A stretch of DNA of 49,778 bases from CAYQTK01 sp964420375 (GTDB taxonomy: Bacteria > RBG-13-61-14 > DATKZS01): the NCBI GenBank assembly GCA_964420375.1, contig CAYQTK010000005.1, positions 1 to 49,778 on the forward strand, read 5' to 3'. The notes beneath the pieces are model-generated. The model did not search any database, was not told the DNA's origin, and was given only the letters and a program-made list of their open reading frames with translations. Numbering within the stretch: the first letter of the stretch is position 1; each line of letters opens with the position of its first letter. Below, piece after piece: positions 26,436 through 34,931 of this stretch. The translations under genes were made by a program, and so were the position numbers.

Positions 26436-28277
26436 TCATAAAGAGCTTACAGGTTTATCATCCTTTTTTATTTTATCTTTCAATGAGCTGGAGAAGTTCT
26501 TAAGTCCGGTTACGGTGTCTTTTATCTTTCCTGCTCCTTTTTCCACCTGCTCTGCTGCCTGCTGTATCTGGTTTATGGAGGCGGCCATTTGCTCGGTGGC
26601 CGCGGTTTGCTGTTCGGTGGAACTTCTTATCTCCCGGACGGAGGCTGATGTTGATCCGGCGTAAGAAGAGATGTCGTCGAGGGCACTTCTTACCGTCTCG
26701 ATCGCCGATCCTCCGAAGTCCACCTTTTCTTTTCCTTTCCCGGCTATGCCGGTGGACTCGATGGTTTCCTGTTGTATGGACTCGATAAGCTCTTTTATCT
26801 CCTGCACGGCTTCTGCAGAGTGCAATGCCAGCCTGCGGGTGGACTGGGCCACCACCGCAAACCTTCTGCCGTACTCTCCCGCTCCTGCTGCTTCAAGCGA
26901 AGCGTTCAAGGACAACAGCTCGATCCTGCCGGCAATGTTTTCAATCCATTCCACGATCTTGTAGGTTTTCTGAAAGCGTTCCTGGAGATTTTCCATTGCG
27001 CGGAAGATGTCGTCCACCTGGGAAGATATGTCCGCGAACCCGTCATGCGCCTCGGCGAGCCTGAGTTCGCAAGCTTCACAGGCCTCGAGGGTAGAGACTG
27101 CCATCCCCTCCATCATGCCGGCGTTTTCGGCTATCTGGCGGGCGCCGGCAAGTATCTCCTCTGCCACTGCCGACGATTGCCGGACCGCTCCTGCCTGCTG
27201 GGTGGCTTCACCTGCCTGCTCGCTGCTTACTGCGGATACCGTGGCCACTGCGTCATCAATCTGTTCAACTCCATGGCGGAGGGTCGAAACCATGGTTTCC
27301 ATGGCCCGGATATGGGAGGTTATTGTCCACAGCATCCGATTGAATGCCATGCCCAAGTCGGAGAACTCGTCATTGCTGACAAGGTAGACCGGCCGGTCGT
27401 AATCGCCGCTTTTAAGTCTCTCCGTTTCGTTCTTAATGATCTTTACCGGACCGGTAATGTCGCGGGCGGCAAGATAGGCGAGTACAAAAGCGGTGAGGCC
27501 GCCGACCATGAGAATGGTGATATAGATGGAGCGCTGAATGCGGGACCTTTTCTCGAAATAGGCGGACAACCTGGCGGTCTCCGCTTTTACGACGCCGCCC
27601 TCCAAAGCGGCGGTCTCGAAGCGCTCGACTTCCTCCACAAGAAGCCGGGTCTGGGAGTATCCTACCGTCACCGCGTAGCCGGTCATGGCAATGACCAGAG
27701 AAAACATGGTCACAATGAGCTTGGCGCTTACCGGGATACGGCGCCCCGCCGAACGTGACGGCATAAGGCCGGGCGCAGAGTCGCCGGCCAGCCGGACCAC
27801 CGGCGTGGTGACCCATGTATAGGTGTAGATAGAGAGAGGCGCTGCCAGAAAGGAGCTCAACACGCCGCCCACCAACCCGTAGACCAGCAGAGTGCCGGGC
27901 CATTCCAGGACCCGCGCTATTTCCCAGGCGCCCAGCGTGCCTCCCACCATGTAAAAAGGAAAAGCGAAGAAGGCCATGAAATAAGGAAAATTGACTCCCC
28001 TCCGCTGGACGAGAAGGGCCTCATCGTCGGTGATCTCCCGGCCTTCCCTCATGTTCTTCAAAAAATCGGGCAACGGCTTCACGTAAAAGTAGATGATGAA
28101 CATGAAAGACGCGAGCAGCAAAATGACCAGCGGGCCGGGATTGGTCAGCATAACCTTAAGCTCGGCCGAATCAGGCAACATGAGGTGATAGATCAACAAC
28201 TCGATCGAGCCTACCTGGAAGGCGGCGATAAGTGTAATCAAGGTCAATAGCCTTGCCATAAAGCCTAATCTGGTCAT
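26436..28277 (-). CDS. Membrane chemoreceptor-like protein with HAMP and degenerate MCP signalling domain
   Basis: 613 aa. About six membrane spans in the first 290 residues (near 8-28, 46-68, 97-120, 126-152, 190-212, 250-270), a HAMP domain (about 270-325) and a long coiled coil of the methyl-accepting type (about 340-600). The signalling tip, IENIAGRIELLSLNASLEAAGAGEYGRRFAVVA, lies near 452-484; it keeps the LLSLNA and EAAGAGE core but differs from the usual IAFQTNLLALNAAVEAARAGE. Because no che gene is nearby, the CheA/CheW partner is unknown, and a non-chemotactic role (motility or gene control) is possible. The membrane half has no recognised ligand domain. Its ATG has no good ribosome site. 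Confidence 0.85.
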   Translation of the reverse strand: MTRLGFMARLLTLITLIAAFQVGSIELLIYHLMLPDSAELKVMLTNPGPLVILLLASFMFIIYFYVKPLPDFLKNMREGREITDDEALLVQRRGVNFPYFMAFFAFPFYMVGGTLGAWEIARVLEWPGTLLVYGLVGGVLSSFLAAPLSIYTYTWVTTPVVRLAGDSAPGLMPSRSAGRRIPVSAKLIVTMFSLVIAMTGYAVTVGYSQTRLLVEEVERFETAALEGGVVKAETARLSAYFEKRSRIQRSIYITILMVGGLTAFVLAYLAARDITGPVKIIKNETERLKSGDYDRPVYLVSNDEFSDLGMAFNRMLWTITSHIRAMETMVSTLRHGVEQIDDAVATVSAVSSEQAGEATQQAGAVRQSSAVAEEILAGARQIAENAGMMEGMAVSTLEACEACELRLAEAHDGFADISSQVDDIFRAMENLQERFQKTYKIVEWIENIAGRIELLSLNASLEAAGAGEYGRRFAVVAQSTRRLALHSAEAVQEIKELIESIQQETIESTGIAGKGKEKVDFGGSAIETVRSALDDISSYAGSTSASVREIRSSTEQQTAATEQMAASINQIQQAAEQVEKGAGKIKDTVTGLKNFSSSLKDKIKKDDKPVSSL

Positions 28278-28507
28278 TTTAAAAAATCCCGCACAATATG
28301 CTGCAAGCCTTGGTTTGCCGGCCGGGCCGCCTTTAATTGGAGTCGATTCGAAAGGGCCTCTTCCTATAGATCGTTCGCCTTTCCTGTTGCCTCTATCATG
28401 CTTCCCTGTGCAGCACCTTGATATTTACACCTTTTAGAAGAGAGGTCAAGTTTACGAAAACCAGGGTTTCTCTGCTGTTATTCCGGTCCAGTGCTTATTC
28501 GCTTTTA

Positions 28508-28556
28508 GTGTAGCCTGCGAAAAGAACCTATACGAACGCGCAACGGGAACTAATTA
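28508..28556. repeat. Possible degenerate MITE-like element, copy D
   Basis: The right end CGCAACGGGAAC (28539-28550) is identical to the large copies and is followed by TAATTA, which fits the TANNTA target pattern. The left end, GTGTAGCCTGCGAAAA from 28508, is only partly similar, and the left flank CTTTTA is a poor partner of TAATTA. Could be an old, mutated mini copy about 43 bp long. Confidence 0.4.
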
Positions 28557-28566
28557 TGGGGTATTC

Positions 28567-28595
28567 TTGACTTTGGGACCTCAATGCTCTAGCAT
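28567..28595 (+). promoter_or_regulatory. Promoter of the SRPBCC gene
   Basis: TTGACT (28567-28572), 17-bp spacer, TAGCAT (28590-28595). The same -10 and spacing recur at 30251-30279. Start near 28602, so the leader would begin with the inverted repeat at 28601-28643. Confidence 0.6.
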
Positions 28596-28600
28596 GTTTT

Positions 28601-28643
28601 ACTACCTTGACGGCGTTGATACCGCCGTTTCGTTAGAGGTAGT
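28601..28643 (+). promoter_or_regulatory. Two-part inverted repeat in the leader of the SRPBCC gene
   Basis: ACTACCT (28601-28607) pairs with AGGTAGT (28637-28643), and inside it ACGGCG (28610-28615) pairs with CGCCGT (28623-28628). TTAATATTT follows. It would fold at the very 5' end of the transcript; it could be an attenuator, an mRNA-stabilising hairpin or a regulator site on DNA. Confidence 0.5.
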
Positions 28644-28671
28644 TTAATATTTACATCAAAAAGAAACCGAC

Positions 28672-29430
28672 TTGAACTATAAATCGAAAATATTTATGTT
28701 GATTTCCGTGCTTTTGCTGGTGGTGCTTTTTTCCGCCGGCAGTTACTCGCAGGTATGGAAATCCGACGAGGAACGTCTTCTGGAGGGTGAAATACTTATC
28801 AGTTTTAAAAAAGTTCCCGACACCCTGGTGAACGAGGTCCAGGCGAGGATTCACTTTGACGCTCCCCCCGAGATGGTGTGGGAGGTTCTCACCGATTATC
28901 AGCACTACGAGGGGCTCTTCGATGACATCACCACTTGCAAGGTTATAAACGAGCAGGGAGACATTGCCCGGCTGGAGGTCATGATCAACAACCTTTGGCC
29001 CTACCCCAACTTCAACTACACGGTGGAGGTGACAGAGGACGAGCCCGGCCGCAGGATTTCCTGGAAGATGGATGAGGGCAACCTGAGGATGCTCTATGGT
29101 TCCGCTTCACTTGCGAAGTTCCCCGAAGGCGAGGACACCACCAGGCTTACCTACTCCATGGTGCGGGACCCGGGCTGGCTGTTGCCGTTCGTCAGCCCTA
29201 CCTTGAACAACCGGTCCGCAGTGGTCGAGCGGCTCATGTCGCTCCGCCGGAAAATCCGGGAGAAGAAAGCCGAGCTCGAGGGCAATAAACAGGACATAAA
29301 ACCCAAGTGGGAAAAAGCCCTCTTCTGGTGGCAGAAAGACGAAGATAAGGGCAAGAAAAAAGACAAGCAGGAAAACAAAGGCTCCGGCGACAACGAAAAG
29401 CGCTCCGAGGACAAAAACAGCGACCGCTGA
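28672..29430 (+). CDS. Exported SRPBCC/START-like lipid-binding-fold protein
   Basis: 252 aa with a TTG start; an ATG at 28696 is a fallback. A signal peptide (about 1-27, ending SAGSYSQ) is followed by the SRPBCC (polyketide cyclase/START) fold (about 50-200): RIHFDAPPEMVWEVLTDYQHY and LFDDITTCKVINEQGD are typical of the Coq10/ribosome-association-toxin-like branch. The last 60 residues are very rich in K, E and D and probably disordered. A periplasmic location is inferred from the signal peptide. Proteins of this fold bind small hydrophobic ligands; the ligand here is unknown. It converges with the DUF169 gene, 2 bp away. Confidence 0.75.
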   Translation: MNYKSKIFMLISVLLLVVLFSAGSYSQVWKSDEERLLEGEILISFKKVPDTLVNEVQARIHFDAPPEMVWEVLTDYQHYEGLFDDITTCKVINEQGDIARLEVMINNLWPYPNFNYTVEVTEDEPGRRISWKMDEGNLRMLYGSASLAKFPEGEDTTRLTYSMVRDPGWLLPFVSPTLNNRSAVVERLMSLRRKIREKKAELEGNKQDIKPKWEKALFWWQKDEDKGKKKDKQENKGSGDNEKRSEDKNSDR

Positions 29431-29432
29431 TT

Positions 29433-30188
29433 CTATTTTTTTCTCACCTCCATGCTCCCCTCCAGTTCCTTGTAAAGATCATAAGGAAGGCCGCCGGTAA
29501 GCAAATGGGGGGAGTTCTTGCCCCAGGAGATGCCGCCGGTACAGAAATGGGACACGTTCATCCTGCCGGTAAGATAGGGTATGACCGTGGAGTTGCGGCA
29601 CATGGACATGTTGGCCATGGAACGGTCGAGAACGAAGTTCAGCGCCCTGCTGGTCCACTCCCTCCGAAAAGCCCATACTGTAAATTCGTGCCACAAAGAT
29701 GAGCGTCCCATGATGTCCAGGCCCCGGTTGAAAAGACGTATCAGGCCGGCACGGAAAGAGCGATTCCCACTAAGCAGGGGAACAGCGGTTTTGTCTACGC
29801 CCTCTCCATGCCCGAAAAGGCGGGAGGGGGGAACAATGCTAATCAGCTTTGCGAACTCATCCCTCCCGGTTCGGATTATAACCACATCTGGATTGCGTCC
29901 CTGGAGGGGCCATTCCGAAAGGCGCGAGACCAGCAATCCAGGGTGGCCTGCCGGAAGCCGGGGGGAAAGTCCTTTCTCGAACCCGGTCTCCGGCTCCTTC
30001 AGGCCCAGCACCGCAGGGGACCACCGACAGGTGTTGATGGAGCCGGGCAGCAGCAGCATGGGCTCGCCCAACGTGGACCTACGGACGGCGTCGCAAAAAG
30101 ATATGCCGTGGTAATTGGCTGCTTCAGTAACAGGGTCTTCCTCCCTGAGTAAAGCCACTCCTACAGCCGGACAGGAAAGCTGTACCAA
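29433..30188 (-). CDS. DUF169 family protein
   Basis: 251 aa, TTG start backed by an excellent ribosome site (AAAGGAGGT, 5 nt upstream). Hallmarks of DUF169 are visible: VGVALL..EDP near the start, an FCDAVRR motif near 31-37 with a later cysteine-containing CRWSPAVLGL near 54-63, PDVVIIRTG near 100, and IPYLTGRMNVSHFCTGG..PHLLTGGLPYD near the end. DUF169 proteins are found mostly in anaerobes and methanogens and their biochemical role is not established. No obvious partner is adjacent. Confidence 0.75.
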   Translation of the reverse strand: MVQLSCPAVGVALLREEDPVTEAANYHGISFCDAVRRSTLGEPMLLLPGSINTCRWSPAVLGLKEPETGFEKGLSPRLPAGHPGLLVSRLSEWPLQGRNPDVVIIRTGRDEFAKLISIVPPSRLFGHGEGVDKTAVPLLSGNRSFRAGLIRLFNRGLDIMGRSSLWHEFTVWAFRREWTSRALNFVLDRSMANMSMCRNSTVIPYLTGRMNVSHFCTGGISWGKNSPHLLTGGLPYDLYKELEGSMEVRKK

Positions 30189-30250
30189 TCCGGACCTCCT
30201 TTCTTTTCAACTATGTGCAGCTTAGCTGAAATCTGTCTTGTCAGCAATAA

Positions 30251-30279
30251 TTGACAATTGTTCGGGTTGGTATTAGCAT
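30251..30279 (+). promoter_or_regulatory. Promoter of the FHA-receiver gene
   Basis: TTGACA (30251-30256), 17-bp spacer, TAGCAT (30274-30279). Both boxes lie inside the longer reading frame that would open at 30251, so the true start must be later; the start point would be near 30286, about 10 nt before the ATG at 30296. Confidence 0.65.
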
Positions 30280-30295
30280 TACTTCTATTGTGCCG

Positions 30296-31090
30296 ATGGA
30301 TAAAAAACAGTTGCCGACAGGAGTGAGCATCTCCTTTACTCCGCTTTCCGAGAGCGCTGATACAGTCAGGTATCCGGTTGATACGGTTCCCGCTTATATC
30401 GGGTCGGGTGCATACGCTGACGTGCTGCTAAGGGGAGAGGGGGTCGCCGAGACCCATGTCCGACTTACCTGGAACGATGACTCGCTTTATATCGAGGACA
30501 TGGGCCAGGGCTTGACCCGCATCAATGACCGGGAAGTGAAAAGGAGCCGGCTCCAGAACGGCGACATCCTCGAGGTGGGCGACACAAAACTGCTTCTCCA
30601 GCTCACCGTGGCATCGGGCACAAGCAGTAAAGTAAGCTCATCCCCGGGCAGCAATGTTAAAACCTCCGCTGCAACACCCGTGGTGTGGGCCGGCGGCTTT
30701 TCTTCTTCTTTCCGGGACTGGTTCGAGGGTGAAGTTGGCCGGCAACACGGTATCGAAACCCGGAGCTTCCGCACCGGAGAAGAGACACTTCTTTCCATGA
30801 GCCGGGCGTTATCAGAAGACAGTGTACCCGATCTTCTTATCCTGGATTTGAAGCTGCCCATCATCAACGGCATCAACGTGGCAATCGCCACCCGAGCATA
30901 TGAGCTGGGCTTCAACCAAAGCCAGCATCTGCCCCTGGTCTTCCTGTTCAAGCCGCCGGCCTCTTCCAGCTTCGAAAAGGTCGTCAAGTTCTGCCAGCCG
31001 GTGACCCCCATAGAACCCCACGGAGACGAGTCCAGGAAGGACGAGGTCAAGAAGCTCCTGGAAGACCTCAAAGAACGGCGCCAGACTTAA
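30296..31090 (+). CDS. FHA domain protein with a receiver-like C-terminal domain
   Basis: 264 aa from the ATG at 30296, chosen because a strong promoter covers the upstream in-frame codons; the leader would be only about 10 nt and lacks a Shine-Dalgarno. Residues about 17-100 are a forkhead-associated domain that binds phosphothreonine (IGSG near 35, VAETHVRL near 50, and DNGD-like QNGDILEVGD near 84-93). Residues about 125-250 look like a response-regulator receiver: SVPDLLILDLKLPIINGI near 178-195 retains the phospho-acceptor aspartate. The N-terminal part of the receiver is atypical. FHA plus receiver proteins usually couple Ser/Thr kinase signalling with two-component signalling. Confidence 0.75.
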   Translation: MDKKQLPTGVSISFTPLSESADTVRYPVDTVPAYIGSGAYADVLLRGEGVAETHVRLTWNDDSLYIEDMGQGLTRINDREVKRSRLQNGDILEVGDTKLLLQLTVASGTSSKVSSSPGSNVKTSAATPVVWAGGFSSSFRDWFEGEVGRQHGIETRSFRTGEETLLSMSRALSEDSVPDLLILDLKLPIINGINVAIATRAYELGFNQSQHLPLVFLFKPPASSSFEKVVKFCQPVTPIEPHGDESRKDEVKKLLEDLKERRQT

Positions 31091-31162
31091 AGCGCAACTT
31101 ATAAGCCCTGCCCTCCCCCAGCATACGGATGCCGTCAGATTAAAGGCAACCCTCAGTGCCGT

Positions 31163-31669
31163 TTACCCCGAGGGGGGCGGCCCGAGCCTCCTTATGAGAT
31201 GGAGCTCGCGGGAGGCAAACCCCATTGATTCATACAGCTTGATGGCTTCCGGGTTGTCCCTGTCTACCATGAGGTCCACGTACTCGAAGCCCCGCTCGGC
31301 AAACTCCGCCACTGCTGCCTGGATGAGGAGGCGGCCCACGCCCTGTCTTCGAAACCCGCGCTCAACCGCGACCTCGTTTATCCTGCCGATCTTGCTCGCC
31401 CGGAACATGGGAGGGCGGGTGATAACAACTCCGTTTATAAAACCGACCGCTCGGCCGTCAACCCGGGCCACCAGGTTAACGTAAGCCGGGTCCTCCAGGA
31501 CATTGCTCTTTTGGCTTCTATATATCCGCCGCGCATCATCTTCCGGAACCAGGCCCCAGTAGCCGAGGTCACGTCTGCCATGGTCCTCCATGAGCTGCTG
31601 CCAGATGTCCACAATAGAAGGGATATCTGTAGCCTGGGCCCTTCGTATCAACGCTTTCGCGGAGTCCAT
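31163..31669 (-). CDS. GNAT family N-acetyltransferase
   Basis: 168 aa. A complete GNAT fold with the acetyl-CoA loop RRQGVG near residues 110-115 and the family's closing LYESMGFASRELHLIRRL near 145-162. These enzymes transfer acetyl from acetyl-CoA to amino groups of small molecules or proteins; the substrate cannot be read from sequence. It follows the exported-protein gene by 16 bp on the same strand and may be cotranscribed with it. Confidence 0.88.
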   Translation of the reverse strand: MDSAKALIRRAQATDIPSIVDIWQQLMEDHGRRDLGYWGLVPEDDARRIYRSQKSNVLEDPAYVNLVARVDGRAVGFINGVVITRPPMFRASKIGRINEVAVERGFRRQGVGRLLIQAAVAEFAERGFEYVDLMVDRDNPEAIKLYESMGFASRELHLIRRLGPPPSG

Positions 31670-31685
31670 TATCCGTTCTTTCCCC

Positions 31686-33017
31686 TCAATCCCGCTTTTT
31701 GGATTTTACCTTGACGGGCTTGTCCAGGATGTTCAACATGTCGGGTACACTCGCGGGCGGGCTTTCCGCAGGGACCATGTAATAAAGATGATAGGTGTGC
31801 TTCCCCGCGGGAATATGGACCAGGTCGTCCATTACAAACCCTGCACACCTCTGACCGGGCTCCGACTCCGGCGGGTCTTCCGCGTCTTCATCATCAACAT
31901 AATAGAGCTTTTGGGGAACCACCCCGCGCCACTTGTCGGGAAGCACCAGCCGGACCACCATGTTGCCCTCTTCGCCGGCCAAGGCGTACCATTCGTGGCC
32001 TGTCTCATAGTCCATGTTCTTTTCCGCTTCCGACATCTCGCCGTCAAGCGTGACCCCTTGGTCGTTCACCGGATCATAGTACCGGGTGCCTTCGAACTCC
32101 TCGTTCCAGTCAATGGCGTAGCGCATCCCGAAGCTGGTAAGCACCGAATCCGGAGGCACGGGCGTGTTCACGGTAATGGGGGTCACGAAATAATTGGGAT
32201 AAAACAAATTCTGGGAAACGCCGCCGATGTTTAATTTGACCACTGAAAACTTGATGTATCCTTCCATGAGGTGGATGACCCGCACCGGCCCGTCAATCCA
32301 GGCCTTCAAGCTGCCTTTAACGTCCGATTCGGGTGTATCTATCTTGATCATGCCCGCGGCCGCTCGAATGGTCCCTCTGCCTTTGAGGCGGTCCACCAGG
32401 TTATCTTCAACCTCGCCGGATTCGTCCTTCAAAGCAAGCCAGTCAAAGTAACTCTCGCCCCGCTTCTCCGAAAAATGATATCGGTCGCTCTTCACCCAGT
32501 CCCGGCTGCCGTCGAACTCGTGGCTTACGTAATCCCGGCCGCTACGGGGCGCATTGTCGCCGCACTCGGCAAAATAAAGCCAGGCTTTGCCGCCCTTTGC
32601 CGGATCAGACAAGGCAAGCTCCATCGACTGCGAAGGACTGCAGGGAAGCGAAGCATCGGCAGGGGCTTTATCACCGCTGTCACGGGCCATGAAAACCAGC
32701 TCGTCGTGGCCGTCCATCTTTTTGTTGCCCTTGTCGGCGTTGTTGTCGGGACCTTCGGTATATATGTACAAGCCGTCGGCAAGCCGCTCGTCAACCTGGA
32801 AAGGAACCGGTTGAAACGAGCCGTCATTGTAGGCAAAGAGCGAAAGCTTCTCTATGTTTGCGCCTTTCATGTTACCAAGATCGGAAGCCTTGATGACTAC
32901 CGGGTCCTCGCTGCGCTCCAGCGTCTTCTCGGCTTTACCGCCTGCAAGAAGAACTCCGGCAAACAACAGTGCAATCCCCGTCATCATAATGAATGAAACC
33001 AAAACAATCTTTCTCAT
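31686..33017 (-). CDS. Exported protein of unknown function, beta-rich
   Basis: 443 aa. A signal peptide (about 1-27) is followed by a mature protein with a VDERLAD..YIYTEGP..NADKGNKKMDGHDELVFMARDSGD stretch near 77-115, rich in Asp and Gly. No cysteine pair or membrane span after the signal. I do not recognise the family; the sequence shows no catalytic motif I can name. The DxDxDG-like run near 90-103 might bind calcium, but that is a guess. A homologue search or structure prediction would be needed. Good CTCC-flanked start (GGAGAGG about 8 nt upstream) and normal codon use support it as real. Confidence 0.6.
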   Translation of the reverse strand: MRKIVLVSFIMMTGIALLFAGVLLAGGKAEKTLERSEDPVVIKASDLGNMKGANIEKLSLFAYNDGSFQPVPFQVDERLADGLYIYTEGPDNNADKGNKKMDGHDELVFMARDSGDKAPADASLPCSPSQSMELALSDPAKGGKAWLYFAECGDNAPRSGRDYVSHEFDGSRDWVKSDRYHFSEKRGESYFDWLALKDESGEVEDNLVDRLKGRGTIRAAAGMIKIDTPESDVKGSLKAWIDGPVRVIHLMEGYIKFSVVKLNIGGVSQNLFYPNYFVTPITVNTPVPPDSVLTSFGMRYAIDWNEEFEGTRYYDPVNDQGVTLDGEMSEAEKNMDYETGHEWYALAGEEGNMVVRLVLPDKWRGVVPQKLYYVDDEDAEDPPESEPGQRCAGFVMDDLVHIPAGKHTYHLYYMVPAESPPASVPDMLNILDKPVKVKSKKRD

Positions 33018-33166
33018 AACCTCTCCTCCCCTCAGATATCTTCCTGTTCTATATATTGCGACTCATTTCATTTCCCCTTGATATAAGGATATGTAGCAAG
33101 ATATCGCAGATGCTCCGGGCATGCAATACTTGCCTGGCCGGGCTTATCGGGCGCCGCAGCCACGAA

Positions 33167-33195
33167 TTTTCAACATCTTCCGCCGCCTGTATAAT
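33167..33195 (+). promoter_or_regulatory. Promoter adjoining the radical SAM start codon
   Basis: TATAAT (33190-33195) with TTTTCA 17 bp upstream (33167-33172). The start point would be about 33202-33203, at the A of the ATG, so the mRNA could be leaderless. There is no Shine-Dalgarno before this ATG, in agreement. Confidence 0.45.
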
Positions 33196-33202
33196 ATATA
33201 AG

Positions 33203-34822
33203 ATGCCCTTTTCCGGAAACACATCCGCAGCTTCGCCTGTTGCCGCTCTCATCAGTATCTATGACATCTATGCCATGGGAACGAGGTACATCCACGCCGG
33301 GCTGGAGTCATGCGGATATGCTGCTGACCTGATATTCTTCCGGCACAGACCACGCCAGGGAGGGTTCAAGTACACTTGGGGACCGAGGCCTCCGGTGGCG
33401 TGGCCGGGTGAAGACGACTACCGGGTCCTTGCCGAGCTGCTCGCCGAGCGCCGTCCGAAGATTGTGGGAATAAGCATGCGCAGCTTCGCCCTGGACATGG
33501 CAAAAGATATTACCCGGACAGTGCGCAGCTCCTGCGACGCAGTGGTGGTCTGGGGAGGAGCCCATCCCACTCTGCTTCCCGAAGAATGTATCGAGCACGC
33601 TGACGTGGTTTGCATAGGCGAAGGCGAAGGACCAATAAAGGACATGGCCCGGGCAATAAAGCACTCGGAGCCGATCTCCGGCATAGACAACTTGTGGGCG
33701 AAAACAGCGGACGGCGAAGTCGTCAAGAACCCGCTCCGCCCCCTGATCCAGGACCTTGACTCCCTGCCTTTTCCCAGCCTGGATGCGCAAAACAAGTTCT
33801 TCATCGAAAAAGGACGGCTCTATAAAAGGGACCCCTACCTGCACCCCAAACAGTCGATCAACTACAGCGTCATAGCCTCGCGGGGTTGTCCTTATCAGTG
33901 CTCGTTCTGCAGTAACAATGTATTCCGCGGGGTCTACACCGGGCTCGGCAAGTATTACCGCACGCGCTCGCCTGCGAACATCATCGCAGAGCTCAGGAGG
34001 GCAACAGAGCATCTTAACATCCGGCACGTGAGCTTCCAGGAGGAGAACTTCAGCACGCAGCGCGACTGGTACGAGGAGCTGTTCGATCTTTATAAAAAGG
34101 AGATCAAGGTCCCGTTTACAGTCGAGCTCCATCCCCGTTCTGCAAACCCGGAGTTTGCGAAATCCATGAAGGACGCGGGTGGGTCCGCGGTTACCATGGG
34201 CATCCAGAGCGGTTCGGAGCGCACCAGGCAAGAGGTCTTACACCGGCCGGGACCGAACGCGAAAATCCTCCAGGCAGTACGTGAGTTCCACAGCCAGGGC
34301 ATATCCTTGTGGCTCGACTTCATCATGAATAACCCGTTTGAGACAAGCGAAGACCTTGAAGAGACCATGGAGCTCATCCTGTCCCTGCCAAGGCCTTACA
34401 ACCTCAAGCTGTACTCGCTTTGTTACCTTCCCCGCACGGAGCTCGCCAGCAGGGCATTGAAAGAGGGAGTAATCAAGAAGAACATGCTGGACCAGTACTC
34501 GAAGCTGGGTTTCACCGAGATGATGGCATTCTACCATAACAGCCCGGACCGGGAACACGCCTTTTACGTGACCCTGGCCTGGCTCAGTATGCTCAAGGTA
34601 AACCGGCGGCGGGGGGTCACTTTCTTTGTAAACGAATTCCAAGAGGGAAAGCACGCAATCCCCCGCGGCATCCTCCGCTTCATCTCCAGGTCCGCTCTGC
34701 TGAAAAGACATCCCCTGCCCCTTCACGCATTCCTTGCATTTATCATCGGAGCGGCAAACCGCGCCGCCGGACCGCTGCGGAAGCTATTAAGCCGCGCGGG
34801 GCTTTTAAGGAAAAATGATTGA
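33203..34822 (+). CDS. B12-binding-type radical SAM protein
   Basis: 539 aa from the ATG at 33203; upstream in-frame codons to 33056 do not fit the family and overlap the promoter. The first 130 residues are a B12-binding-like Rossmann domain (IVGISMRSFALDM, VVVWGGAHPTLLPEECIEHADVVCIGEGEG). No DxHxxG motif is present, so cobalamin may be bound base-on or not at all. The radical SAM motif ASRGCPYQCSFC is near 224-235. The C-terminal 100 residues are basic and may be membrane-associated (FLAFIIGAANRAA). Such proteins often methylate or rearrange lipids or natural products; no substrate clue exists here. It ends 109 bp before the first GH31 gene. Confidence 0.85.
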   Translation: MPFSGNTSAASPVAALISIYDIYAMGTRYIHAGLESCGYAADLIFFRHRPRQGGFKYTWGPRPPVAWPGEDDYRVLAELLAERRPKIVGISMRSFALDMAKDITRTVRSSCDAVVVWGGAHPTLLPEECIEHADVVCIGEGEGPIKDMARAIKHSEPISGIDNLWAKTADGEVVKNPLRPLIQDLDSLPFPSLDAQNKFFIEKGRLYKRDPYLHPKQSINYSVIASRGCPYQCSFCSNNVFRGVYTGLGKYYRTRSPANIIAELRRATEHLNIRHVSFQEENFSTQRDWYEELFDLYKKEIKVPFTVELHPRSANPEFAKSMKDAGGSAVTMGIQSGSERTRQEVLHRPGPNAKILQAVREFHSQGISLWLDFIMNNPFETSEDLEETMELILSLPRPYNLKLYSLCYLPRTELASRALKEGVIKKNMLDQYSKLGFTEMMAFYHNSPDREHAFYVTLAWLSMLKVNRRRGVTFFVNEFQEGKHAIPRGILRFISRSALLKRHPLPLHAFLAFIIGAANRAAGPLRKLLSRAGLLRKND

Positions 34823-34931
34823 TGCCGGAATAAAAGACCACAAGTTGTTTAACCGTCACCGGATCATTTCCTTAACTTCCTTCCAGCATGATATTATGGT
34901 CCGTGACAGAGGGTCACAGAGGGAGGATATC

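Larger units (their letters stand above)
28278..28671. other. Intergenic region upstream of two divergent genes
   Basis: About 394 bp with no credible gene. Minus-strand promoter candidate: TTGACC (28449-28444), 16-bp spacer, TAAATA (28427-28422), for the chemoreceptor-like gene. Plus-strand promoter at 28567-28595. A degenerate repeat copy may lie at 28508-28550. A two-part inverted repeat (28601-28643) lies between the plus promoter and the start codon. Nothing else is recognisable. Confidence 0.65.

Noticed and set aside
30251..30295. Upstream TTG start for the FHA-receiver protein
   Set aside because: The codons contain a TTGACA-N17-TAGCAT promoter, so the transcript would start after this codon.
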